Assembly (NCBI RefSeq): GCF_016648105.1
Contig: NZ_JACVVE010000034.1
Span: 1 to 64,000 of the forward strand
Length of the DNA stretch: 64,000 nucleotides
Direction: 5' to 3'
Source: Pseudomonas sp. S31
Lineage (GTDB): Bacteria; Pseudomonadota; Gammaproteobacteria; Pseudomonadales; Pseudomonadaceae
Position numbers and translations under genes: made by a program. Under the pieces are notes generated by a model. The model saw only the letters and a list, made by a program, of their open reading frames with translations, was not told the origin of the DNA and did not search any database. Below are positions 31,399-38,965 of this stretch, in pieces. The stretch's first letter is position 1, and each line of letters starts with the position of its first letter.

Positions 31399-33087
31399 AT
31401 GAATATACAACTTCCCAGCACTGAAGATATATGTGAGTGGCTGTTGAACGCGGGTGCGTTACAGCTTGCGGATATCCAGCGAGCCACTCGTTTGGGGCTG
31501 GCCCAGGGCATGGCGGAGAACGAAAAACTTCGTACGCTGCTACGCCTGGGCGCCGTCAAGGATGAGCAAATGGCGGCCGCCTACGCACAATTGCTGGCCG
31601 CGCCACGCCTGACGGATGAGCCCGTGCAAGCGAGCGCGAGCACGCCCGAACGGTTTGCCCGTCACTATGGTGTGATCGCCCTGGACGCGCCTGCCGGGCC
31701 ATTGCGGGTAGCGGCCGCAGTGCCACTTTCCGGCTACGCCATCGACGCCCTCGCCTACCAGGCGGGCCAGCCGGTGCAAGTCGTGGTAGCGACCGCCGAC
31801 CAGGTCACCACCCTGATCGAGCAGGCCCATGGCGATGGCCGCAGCGCGATGGGGGCGCTGATCGAGGCCCTGGATGACGACGCCATCGCTGAAGGCGATA
31901 TCGAACACCTCAAGGACCTGGCCTCGGAAGCGCCGGTCATTCGCCTGGTCAACCTGCTGTTGCAACGAGCGGTGGAGTTGCGTGCCTCGGACGTCCATGT
32001 CGAGCCGTTCGAAAACCAGCTGAAGGTGCGCTACCGCGTCGACGGCATGCTGCTCGAGGGCGAGGCGCCCCCCAGTGGTTATGCGGCGGCGGTCATCTCG
32101 CGGCTGAAGATCATGGCCCGGCTGGATATCGCCGAGCGTCGGCTGCCCCAGGACGGGCGGATCATGCTGCGTGTCCAGGGCCATGAACTGGACCTGCGGG
32201 TATCCACCGTGCCCACCAGCTTCGGCGAGTCGGTGGTGATGCGCCTGCTCGATCGGCAGAACGTCAGCTTCGACTTCGCCACCCTCGGCATCGACGGCGC
32301 CACACTGCAGGGCATTCGCCAGATGCTGGCACGGCCCCATGGCATCTTCCTGGTCACCGGCCCGACCGGCTCGGGCAAGACCACCACCCTGTACACCGCG
32401 CTCGCCGGCCTGAATACCGCCGAACGCAAGATCATCACGGTCGAGGACCCGGTCGAGTACCAACTGGCCGGTATCAACCAGATCCAGGTCAAGCCGGCAA
32501 TCGGCCTGGGCTTCGCCACGGCGTTGCGCTCGATCGTGCGCCAGGACCCGGACGTGATCATGATCGGCGAGATGCGCGATCTGGAGACCTGCCGTATCGC
32601 CATCCAGTCCTCGCTCACCGGCCACCTGGTGCTGTCCTCACTGCATACCAACAGTGCGGCGGCCAGCATCACCCGCCTGCTGGACATGGGCGTGGAAAGC
32701 TACCTGCTGGCCTCGACCCTGCAGGGCGTGTTGGCCCAACGCCTGGTGCGACGCCTGGACCCAGCCACGCGCATCGCCTTCGAGGCGCCGGCCGAACTGG
32801 TACAGCGCCATCAGTTGGCGCGCTTTACCCAGCAGCGGCCCATCATGCTCTACCGCGCCGACGAGCACGCCGCAGGCGGCGGTTACCACGGGCGCAGCGC
32901 CATCACCGAACTGCTGGTGATGGACGACGACCTGCGCAACCTGCTGATGCGCCAGGCGGATGCCGCCAGCCTCGAAACCGCGGCGCGCGCCAAGGGCCTG
33001 GTCACCTTGCGTGAAGAAGGTCTGCGCCAGGCGTTGGCCGGCATCACCTCGCTGGAAGAAGTGCTACGCGTCACAGGGAGTGAATGA
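31399..33087 (+). CDS. gspE: Type II secretion system ATPase GspE (Hxc type)
   Basis: A 562-residue cytoplasmic ATPase that powers pseudopilus assembly. It has an N1E-like domain, then Walker A GPTGSGKTT (about 321-329), Asp box and Walker B motifs VEDPVEYQ and IMIGEMRDLET, and the His box LSSLHTNSA. The four-cysteine zinc motif normally found after LVRRL in GspE is absent: the region (about 452-505) reads LVRRLDPATRIAF and GGGYHGR without cysteines. It is the first gene of the operon, behind a 456-bp AT-rich region. Type IV pilus PilB is excluded by the following gspF-M genes. Confidence 0.95.
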   Translation: MNIQLPSTEDICEWLLNAGALQLADIQRATRLGLAQGMAENEKLRTLLRLGAVKDEQMAAAYAQLLAAPRLTDEPVQASASTPERFARHYGVIALDAPAGPLRVAAAVPLSGYAIDALAYQAGQPVQVVVATADQVTTLIEQAHGDGRSAMGALIEALDDDAIAEGDIEHLKDLASEAPVIRLVNLLLQRAVELRASDVHVEPFENQLKVRYRVDGMLLEGEAPPSGYAAAVISRLKIMARLDIAERRLPQDGRIMLRVQGHELDLRVSTVPTSFGESVVMRLLDRQNVSFDFATLGIDGATLQGIRQMLARPHGIFLVTGPTGSGKTTTLYTALAGLNTAERKIITVEDPVEYQLAGINQIQVKPAIGLGFATALRSIVRQDPDVIMIGEMRDLETCRIAIQSSLTGHLVLSSLHTNSAAASITRLLDMGVESYLLASTLQGVLAQRLVRRLDPATRIAFEAPAELVQRHQLARFTQQRPIMLYRADEHAAGGGYHGRSAITELLVMDDDLRNLLMRQADAASLETAARAKGLVTLREEGLRQALAGITSLEEVLRVTGSE

Positions 33088-33088
33088 C

Positions 33089-34288
33089 TTGCCGATCTTT
33101 ACCTACCGAGCGCTGGACACCGAGCGACGTGAGCAACGCGGTGAGCTGGAGGCCGTCGACCACACCGATGCCGCGCGCCTGCTGCAGCAACGCGGCCTGC
33201 TGGTCTTGCAGCTGCGGCGTGGGCGGCCTCTGCTGCGTTGGCAGTACGGGCACGGGCAGCTCACGCCTGCCAAGCTGATCACCTTCACGCAACAATTGGG
33301 CACGTTGGTCGGCGCCGGCCAGACCCTCGACAAAGCCTTGACGACACTGCTCAAGCACGTGCGCAGGCCAGCCGCGAAGCATCTGCTCGAACGGGTCCGC
33401 GACGACGTCAAGAGTGGCCAGTCGCTGTCCCAGGCCCTGGAACGGCACCCCGGCAGCTTCCCGGCGTTTTTCACCAGCCTGGTGCGTGCCGGCGAAGCCG
33501 CCGGGGCGCTCGAAGACACCTTGGCGCAACTGGCCGGTTACCTGGAGCGCAGCCACAAACTGCGCGGCGAAGTGATCAATGCGCTGATCTACCCCGCGTT
33601 CCTCGTCACAGGCGTGATCGGTTCGCTGGCCCTGCTGCTGGGCTATGTGGTGCCGCAGTTCGTGCCCATCTTCCAGGACCTTGGGGTGCCGATCCCGTGG
33701 GTGACCCAGGCGGTGCTGGCACTTGGCGCATTCACCGCCAACTGGGGCCTGGCCTGCCTGGCCGCGCTGATCGCCGCGCCATGGCTGTGGCTAGCCGCGC
33801 GCCGCGATCCACAGCGGCGCATCAGCCAGGACCTGCGCCTGTGGCGCAGCCGCCTGGTCGGGCCGTTGTTGCAGCGGCTGGAAACCGCCCGGCTGGCGCG
33901 CACCCTCGGCACCTTGCTGAGCCACAGCGTCTCGCTGCTCTCGGCGCTGACCATCAGCCGCGACGTGGGTGCCAACCACGCACTGCGCGCCCATGTCGAG
34001 CAGGTCACCCAGCAGGTCAAGCAGGGCGCCAGCCTTGCCGATGCCCTGGCCTGCGAACCCCTGCTGCCGGCGCTGGCCATCCAGATGATCGAGGTGGGTG
34101 AGCACTCCTCCAGCCTCGGCCCGATGCTGCTCAAGGTCGCCGACATGTTCGACCTCGAGGCGCAACGCCTGATCGAGCGCCTGCTCGCTGCCCTGGTGCC
34201 GACCCTGACCATCGTCATGGCGGTGATGGTGGCAGCGATCATGCTGGCCATCATGCTGCCGCTCATGAGCCTTACAAGTACCCTCTAG
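33089..34288 (+). CDS. gspF: Type II secretion inner-membrane platform protein GspF
   Basis: A 399-residue polytopic protein with two GspF repeats and three membrane segments (around 170, 215 and 370). Typical blocks are LITFTQQLGTLVGAGQTLDKAL and a near-copy LARTLGTLLSHSVSLLSALTISRD in the second half. The chosen start is TTG 33089, giving MPIFTYRALD as in other GspF proteins, with AGGGAG eight bases upstream; a GTG at 33080 in the same frame would overlap the ribosome site. It follows gspE directly. It recruits GspE and GspL at the inner membrane. Confidence 0.93.
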   Translation: MPIFTYRALDTERREQRGELEAVDHTDAARLLQQRGLLVLQLRRGRPLLRWQYGHGQLTPAKLITFTQQLGTLVGAGQTLDKALTTLLKHVRRPAAKHLLERVRDDVKSGQSLSQALERHPGSFPAFFTSLVRAGEAAGALEDTLAQLAGYLERSHKLRGEVINALIYPAFLVTGVIGSLALLLGYVVPQFVPIFQDLGVPIPWVTQAVLALGAFTANWGLACLAALIAAPWLWLAARRDPQRRISQDLRLWRSRLVGPLLQRLETARLARTLGTLLSHSVSLLSALTISRDVGANHALRAHVEQVTQQVKQGASLADALACEPLLPALAIQMIEVGEHSSSLGPMLLKVADMFDLEAQRLIERLLAALVPTLTIVMAVMVAAIMLAIMLPLMSLTSTL

Positions 34289-34299
34289 GAAACCTCCCC

Positions 34300-34722
34300 A
34301 TGCGTTCGACCCCTATCCCGCGCGCCCGCCAGGCGGGCTTCACCCTGCTCGAGATGCTGGCCGTCATCGTGCTGCTGGGCATTGTCGCGACCATCGTGGT
34401 GCGCCAGGTTGGCGGCAATGTCGACAAGGGCAAGTACGGCGCGGGCAAAGCCCAGCTGGCCAGCCTCAGCATGAAGGTCGACAGCTATGCGCTGGATGTC
34501 GGCGCGCCGCCAGGCAGCCTCGAGCAACTGCTGCACAAACCCGCGTCGGCGGGTGCCTGGGCCGGCCCCTATGCCAAGCCGTCCGACCTGCTCGATCCGT
34601 TCGGCCACCCCTTCGAGTACCAGGCTCCTGGCAAGCACGGCCCGTTCGACCTGGTGTTCCTTGGCCAGGACGGCACGCCGGGTGGCGAAGGCTACAACGC
34701 CGACGTGGGTAGCTGGCAGTAA
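34300..34722 (+). CDS. gspG: Major pseudopilin GspG
   Basis: A 140-residue prepilin with an 11-12 residue leader and the prepilin-peptidase site QAG-FTLLEMLAV, followed by the hydrophobic helix and Glu at +5. The C-terminal part has the conserved GspG calcium-loop region (LLDPFGHPFEYQAPGKHGPFD, shortened here as DPFGHPFEYQAPGKHGPF) and ends GSWQ. It forms the shaft of the pseudopilus. No prepilin peptidase gene is in the operon, so the pilus enzyme PilD must process it. Confidence 0.94.
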   Translation: MRSTPIPRARQAGFTLLEMLAVIVLLGIVATIVVRQVGGNVDKGKYGAGKAQLASLSMKVDSYALDVGAPPGSLEQLLHKPASAGAWAGPYAKPSDLLDPFGHPFEYQAPGKHGPFDLVFLGQDGTPGGEGYNADVGSWQ

Positions 34723-34724
34723 TC

Positions 34725-35159
34725 ATGGCCCGGCCTTGCCAGCGTGGCTTCACCTTGTTCGAGCTGCTGGTCGTCATTGCCCTGCTGGCGGTAGCCCTGC
34801 CACTGATGGCGGTGGGTATCGGCCGTGGCCTGCAGGACGCGAGCGAGCGTGGCGCCCTGACCGAAATGGTGGCCACCCTGCGCAGTGCCCGGGCCCAGGC
34901 CATCGCCAGCGGCGAGCCAGTACGCGCCAGCTTCGACCTGGCACGGCGCCGCGCCAAGGTGCCGGGGCGTAAACCTGCGCAATGGCCAGATACCTTCACC
35001 CTACGCCTGACCACCGCCCAGGCCCTGGGCGCGGCGTTCGAGTTCTACCCCGATGGCGCGGCCAGCGGCGGCAACATCCAGATCAGCCGAGGTGCCGCGC
35101 ATTGGCGAATCGACGTCAGCTGGCTCACCGGCAACGTCACCCTGCAGGTACTGCCATGA
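34725..35159 (+). CDS. gspH: Minor pseudopilin GspH
   Basis: A 144-residue prepilin with a short leader, cleavage site QRG-FTLFELLVV, Glu at +5, and a globular beta domain ending TGNVTLQVLP. Its position after gspG and its size identify it as GspH (FimT/GspH family). It starts 2 bp after gspG and its stop overlaps gspI (ATGA). Confidence 0.9.
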   Translation: MARPCQRGFTLFELLVVIALLAVALPLMAVGIGRGLQDASERGALTEMVATLRSARAQAIASGEPVRASFDLARRRAKVPGRKPAQWPDTFTLRLTTAQALGAAFEFYPDGAASGGNIQISRGAAHWRIDVSWLTGNVTLQVLP

Positions 35160-35518
35160 ACACCCAGCGTGGCTTCACCCTGCTGGAAATGCTCGCGGCC
35201 ATCGCCCTGCTGGTCGTGGCCGCGTCGATCCTGCTGGGGGCGTTCGCCCAAAGCAACCGTAGCCTGCGCCAGGTCGAGCGCAACGACAGGCATGCGGCGG
35301 TAGCGCGTTCGCTGATGGACGATTTCGACCTGGGTCCGCTGCAACCCGGGCATAGCCGTGGCAACTGGCAGGGCCTGGAATGGACCCTGGAGGTTTCCTC
35401 CGACCAGGCCCTGCCTGGCCGGGTCGCGCTGTATCGGCTGGACCTGACGCTGGTCGAAGGGCGCCAGACCTCGCACTACAGCACCTTGCGGGCCCGCACC
35501 GAAGATGACGGCCGATGA
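35156..35518 (+). CDS. gspI: Minor pseudopilin GspI
   Basis: A 120-residue prepilin with a five-residue leader and site QRG-FTLLEMLAA, Glu at +5. Together with GspJ and GspK it forms the pseudopilus tip. ATG 35156 overlaps the gspH stop by 4 bp; a longer upstream frame has no prepilin signal. Confidence 0.9.
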   Translation: MNTQRGFTLLEMLAAIALLVVAASILLGAFAQSNRSLRQVERNDRHAAVARSLMDDFDLGPLQPGHSRGNWQGLEWTLEVSSDQALPGRVALYRLDLTLVEGRQTSHYSTLRARTEDDGR

Positions 35519-36120
35519 GGCGTCAGGCCGGCTTCACCTTGTTCGAGGTGCTGGTGGTGATCAGCTTGCTGGGCCTGCTGCTGGGCTTGGTCGGTAGTGC
35601 CCTGGTGGGAGCCAACCGCGCGGTGGTCAAGGCCGAGCGCTACAGCGCCAGCCTGGACCAACGCCGGGCCACCCAGCGCTTCCTGCGCCAGGCCGTGAGC
35701 CAGATGCTGCCGCTGAGCGGTGTGCGCGAGAACGGCGAACACACCGCCACGTTCGTAGGCCATGCCGATGGCATGACGTTCTACGCCCCATTGCCCAGCT
35801 CGGTGGGTGGCGGCCTACACCGCCAGCGCCTGCGCCTACACGGCGAGCAACTCCAGTTGCAGCTGGCTGCGCTGGACGGCCAACGCCTGCAGCCCTGGGG
35901 TGAGCCCCAGCGTCTGCTCGACGGTGTGCGCACCCTGCGCTTGCATTACCGCGGTTATTCACCGCTGGGCAAGGCCACCGATTGGTTGAGCGAGTGGCCA
36001 TGGCCGGAACGCCTGCCGCGCGCGGTGCGTATCGACCTCGGCCAAGCCGGCGCCACGCCCTGGCCAACGCTACAAGTCAACCTGCAGCTCGACCTCAGCG
36101 GCGATGGTGGCCGCCCATGA
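35515..36120 (+). CDS. gspJ: Minor pseudopilin GspJ
   Basis: A 201-residue prepilin, the usual GspJ size, with leader MRRQAG and site AG-FTLFEVLVV, Glu at +5. The C-terminal domain is strand-rich (LRLHYRGYSPLG, RIDLGQAG). It overlaps both neighbours by 4 bp. Confidence 0.9.
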   Translation: MRRQAGFTLFEVLVVISLLGLLLGLVGSALVGANRAVVKAERYSASLDQRRATQRFLRQAVSQMLPLSGVRENGEHTATFVGHADGMTFYAPLPSSVGGGLHRQRLRLHGEQLQLQLAALDGQRLQPWGEPQRLLDGVRTLRLHYRGYSPLGKATDWLSEWPWPERLPRAVRIDLGQAGATPWPTLQVNLQLDLSGDGGRP

Positions 36121-36833
36121 ACCCGAGGCAACGCGGTGCCGCCCTGTTGTTGGTGTTGTGGGTGATCGGCCTGCTCAGCGTGCTGCTGGGTGGCTTGGCG
36201 ATGGCGGTGCAACTGCAGCAGCGCCAGGCACTCTGGCGCAGTCACCAGACTCAGGCGGCGCTGGCCGCGCAGGCTGGCATGGAGCTGGCCGTGGTCAACC
36301 TGATGCGCGTTGGCCCGTCACGCTGGCTGGCCGACGGTCGCGCCCATGCCTTGCAGTTCGAAGGCAGCGCGCTGCAGGTCCGGGTGGTCAGCGAGCGCGG
36401 CAAGTTCGACCTCAATACCGGTGCCCTGCACCCCCTCGAAAAACTGCTGCGCGCAGGTGGCGCCAGCAGCGAAGACGCGAAACGCGTAACCCAGGCTTTA
36501 AGGACGAGGCGTAACAAGGTACCTCTGCGAATGCTCGAAGAATATCGCCAGTTGCCCGGCATGACCTATGCCGTGTACGAGCGCACCCTGCCGTGGGTCA
36601 CGGTCTGGTCAGGCAACGCCGAACCAGACCCGGCCCTGGCCGCGCCAGAGCTGGCCCGAGTGCTTGGCCTGCCCGGCCGGACCAGGCCAGGTGCCGACGC
36701 TGGCAAGCGGGTCACCATCAGCAGTATCGCCACCCTGGCCGACGGCTTCAGCGCACACTTGCAGGCCACCGTGGTCCTGCTGCCCGGTTATGCCGGCGGC
36801 AAACCCTACCGTGTGCTCAGGTGGCGCGAATGA
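36117..36833 (+). CDS. gspK: Minor pseudopilin GspK (tip)
   Basis: A 238-residue pseudopilin starting MNPRQRGAALLLVLWV. Like other GspK proteins it has no Glu at +5, the mark of the tip subunit added last or first without neighbour salt bridge. The globular domain contains RGKFDLNTG and the helix-rich RNKVPLRMLEEYRQLPGM insertion. It is shorter than the typical 300-330 residue GspK. ATG 36117 is used; the longer frame upstream lies inside gspJ. Confidence 0.88.
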   Translation: MNPRQRGAALLLVLWVIGLLSVLLGGLAMAVQLQQRQALWRSHQTQAALAAQAGMELAVVNLMRVGPSRWLADGRAHALQFEGSALQVRVVSERGKFDLNTGALHPLEKLLRAGGASSEDAKRVTQALRTRRNKVPLRMLEEYRQLPGMTYAVYERTLPWVTVWSGNAEPDPALAAPELARVLGLPGRTRPGADAGKRVTISSIATLADGFSAHLQATVVLLPGYAGGKPYRVLRWRE

Positions 36834-37870
36834 AGGCCGTGCTCAAGGGCTACGGCGCGGTTCTCGGCAGGCATCGCCTGCACTGGCGGGCACGCTGGCG
36901 GCACAGCCTGGCGCGGCGCTGGTTGCATGCCTGGTGCAAGGAGCTGCTCGGCATGCTTCCCCCTGCGCTGGCCGGGCGTGGCACCCGGCGTGGCGCGACC
37001 CAACTGCTGGACTGGCCATTGCCCGAACACGCCCAGGACACTCGCCCGGCGGTCCTGCTTCTGGCCGAGCACCAGGTCATGTTGCAACACATCGCCCTGC
37101 CCCTGGCCGCAGCGCGCAACCTCAACGAGGTGCTGATCTACGAGATCGACAAATACACGCCCTACCCGCCGGGCCAGGTGCACTTCGTGGCCCGGGTGCT
37201 GCAACGGCACGCGACCCATGCCGACATCGAACTGGTGGCCATCGCCCGCACGGCTCTGGACGCGATGCTCCAGGCGTGCCGGGCACGCGACCTGCAATTG
37301 CTTGCCATCGATGTGGTCACGCGTGATGCCCAGCGCCTGGGTATCGACCTGCTGCCGGCGGGCAGTGAGGCCAGGCGTTCATCCCCTGGGCAGCTCAATC
37401 GCTGGCTAGGACTGGGCTGCTTACTCAGCGTTGTGGCGCTGGGTGCCGCCTACCTGGACCGACGCCAGGCCACCGTCGTCGCCATGCAGCAAGCGGTGAA
37501 CGAACAAAGGCAGGCCGTGCGCACGGTGCAGCGACTGCGCCAGTCCCTGGACAGCACCGTGGGCGCCGCGCATTACCTGGGCAGGCTCAAGGCGCAGCAG
37601 CCGACGCTGACGGCGGTGCTGGCCGACCTCAGCGCTTGCCTGGGCAACGACACCTGGGTCGAGCGTTTGCAACTGGAAGACAGGGTGCACGTGACCGTGG
37701 CGGGCCAGAGCACTCATGCCAGTGACCTGCTCAATGCCGTGAAGGGCTGCAATACCCTCGAAGACGCACGTTTCCAGGGTGTGATCCTGGCAGACAAGGC
37801 CAGCGGGCGTGATCGCTTTGCCATCTCCGCGCAACTCAAGGAGGCCGACCATGCGCCCACTCACCCCTAG
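36830..37870 (+). CDS. gspL: Type II secretion protein GspL
   Basis: A 346-residue bitopic inner-membrane protein. The N-terminal cytoplasmic part is actin-like, with ARNLNEVLIYEIDKYTPYPP matching the GspL/PilM contact region for GspE. A single membrane helix (about 191-207, GLGCLLSVVALGAAYL) is followed by a periplasmic ferredoxin-like PilN-type domain. The cytoplasmic part is shorter than in Xcp-type GspL. It couples GspE to GspM and is encoded directly upstream of gspM. Confidence 0.85.
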   Translation: MKAVLKGYGAVLGRHRLHWRARWRHSLARRWLHAWCKELLGMLPPALAGRGTRRGATQLLDWPLPEHAQDTRPAVLLLAEHQVMLQHIALPLAAARNLNEVLIYEIDKYTPYPPGQVHFVARVLQRHATHADIELVAIARTALDAMLQACRARDLQLLAIDVVTRDAQRLGIDLLPAGSEARRSSPGQLNRWLGLGCLLSVVALGAAYLDRRQATVVAMQQAVNEQRQAVRTVQRLRQSLDSTVGAAHYLGRLKAQQPTLTAVLADLSACLGNDTWVERLQLEDRVHVTVAGQSTHASDLLNAVKGCNTLEDARFQGVILADKASGRDRFAISAQLKEADHAPTHP

Positions 37871-38456
37871 AGAACGTCGTATCGCGGCGTTGGGCGTGCT
37901 CGGCCTGCTGCTGTGGGCGGCCTGGTACCTGCTGGTGGAAAGCCTGTTGCTCACCCCCTTGCGCGAGCTCGACGACCAGATCGAAACCCTGCGCGAACAA
38001 CAACGCCACTACGCCAGCCTGCTTGCCCAACAACCACTGCTCGAAGCCCAACTGCAACGCAGCAAGGCCAGTGCCGCCAAGGCCAACAGCCTGCTGCCGG
38101 GCAACGACCCCAACGCAGCCGCAGCCGAGCTGATGCAGTACGCCACCCGGCAAGTCGCCCGGCAGGCGGCTCAGGGCCTGGGTTGCGAAGTGACCCAGCG
38201 CATGCCGGTGACGCCTGCCGAGCACACCACGGTCGAGCCCGAACCGTACCGCCAGGTGAAAGTCAGCCTGACCCTCAGTTGCGCCATCGAGCCGCTCGCT
38301 GGACTGCTGCATACCCTGGAGTACGGCCAACCGGCGTTGTTCATCGACCAGTTGAGCGTGCGCCGCAGCGCCTCGGCACCCGCCCATGGCGGCGCCGGGC
38401 GCCTGGATGTGCAGGTACTGATCCGTGGCTACCTGCGTGGGCGAGGTGCAGAATGA
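37851..38456 (+). CDS. gspM: Type II secretion protein GspM
   Basis: A 201-residue bitopic protein: basic start RPLTPRERR, one membrane helix (about 13-32), a coiled coil (40-80) and a periplasmic domain. AAGGAGG at 37838-37844 fixes ATG 37851, which lies inside the end of gspL (20-bp overlap). The composition and place in the operon identify it as GspM. Confidence 0.85.
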   Translation: MRPLTPRERRIAALGVLGLLLWAAWYLLVESLLLTPLRELDDQIETLREQQRHYASLLAQQPLLEAQLQRSKASAAKANSLLPGNDPNAAAAELMQYATRQVARQAAQGLGCEVTQRMPVTPAEHTTVEPEPYRQVKVSLTLSCAIEPLAGLLHTLEYGQPALFIDQLSVRRSASAPAHGGAGRLDVQVLIRGYLRGRGAE

Positions 38457-38965
38457 AGCTGAACACTTCCAGCCAGGCCATGCTGGCGTTCAACCTCGCT
38501 GCACTCGCGGCGCTGGCCTGGGTTGCCCTCAGCCCCGTCGCCCCACACTGGCTGCCTCCCGCCGACGTGCCCCGATCCGCAGACCTGGCACCCAGTGTCG
38601 CCTTGCCCGAACCACCCCAGGCACAGCTCGCCAAGACCTGGACACAGCCGCTGTTCAGCCCTGACCGCCAGCCTGACCCACAGCGCCCCGAAACCCATGT
38701 GCCCGCGCTTTCCGACCTGGCCCTGACCGGGGTGATGATGGGCAACGGTGTGCATTTCATCTACCTGCGCGAAGCTGGCAAACCGGTCAGCAAGCTCGCC
38801 CTCGGCCAGCCCCTTGACAACGGCTGGACCCTCACCGACCTCGACCCCACCAGCGCCACCTTCACCCGCGACGGCAAGGCCTACACCCTGAACCTGCCGC
38901 GGCTGCGCCTGGCGCCGCCGTCCAAGCCCCCCGTTCTCACTCTTCCGCGTACGACGACTCCATGA
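38453..38965 (+). CDS. gspC: GspC/HxcP-like type II secretion protein
   Basis: A 170-residue bitopic protein with one membrane helix (about 9-30) and a periplasmic region containing LTGVMMGNGVHFIYLREAG, the homology-region pattern that contacts the secretin. It ends soon after (KAYTLNLPRLRL, proline-rich tail), so it lacks the C-terminal PDZ or coiled-coil domain of Xcp-type GspC. Its place, immediately before the secretin gene with an ATGA overlap, supports a GspC role. Annotation as GspN-like is an alternative. Confidence 0.75.
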   Translation: MKLNTSSQAMLAFNLAALAALAWVALSPVAPHWLPPADVPRSADLAPSVALPEPPQAQLAKTWTQPLFSPDRQPDPQRPETHVPALSDLALTGVMMGNGVHFIYLREAGKPVSKLALGQPLDNGWTLTDLDPTSATFTRDGKAYTLNLPRLRLAPPSKPPVLTLPRTTTP

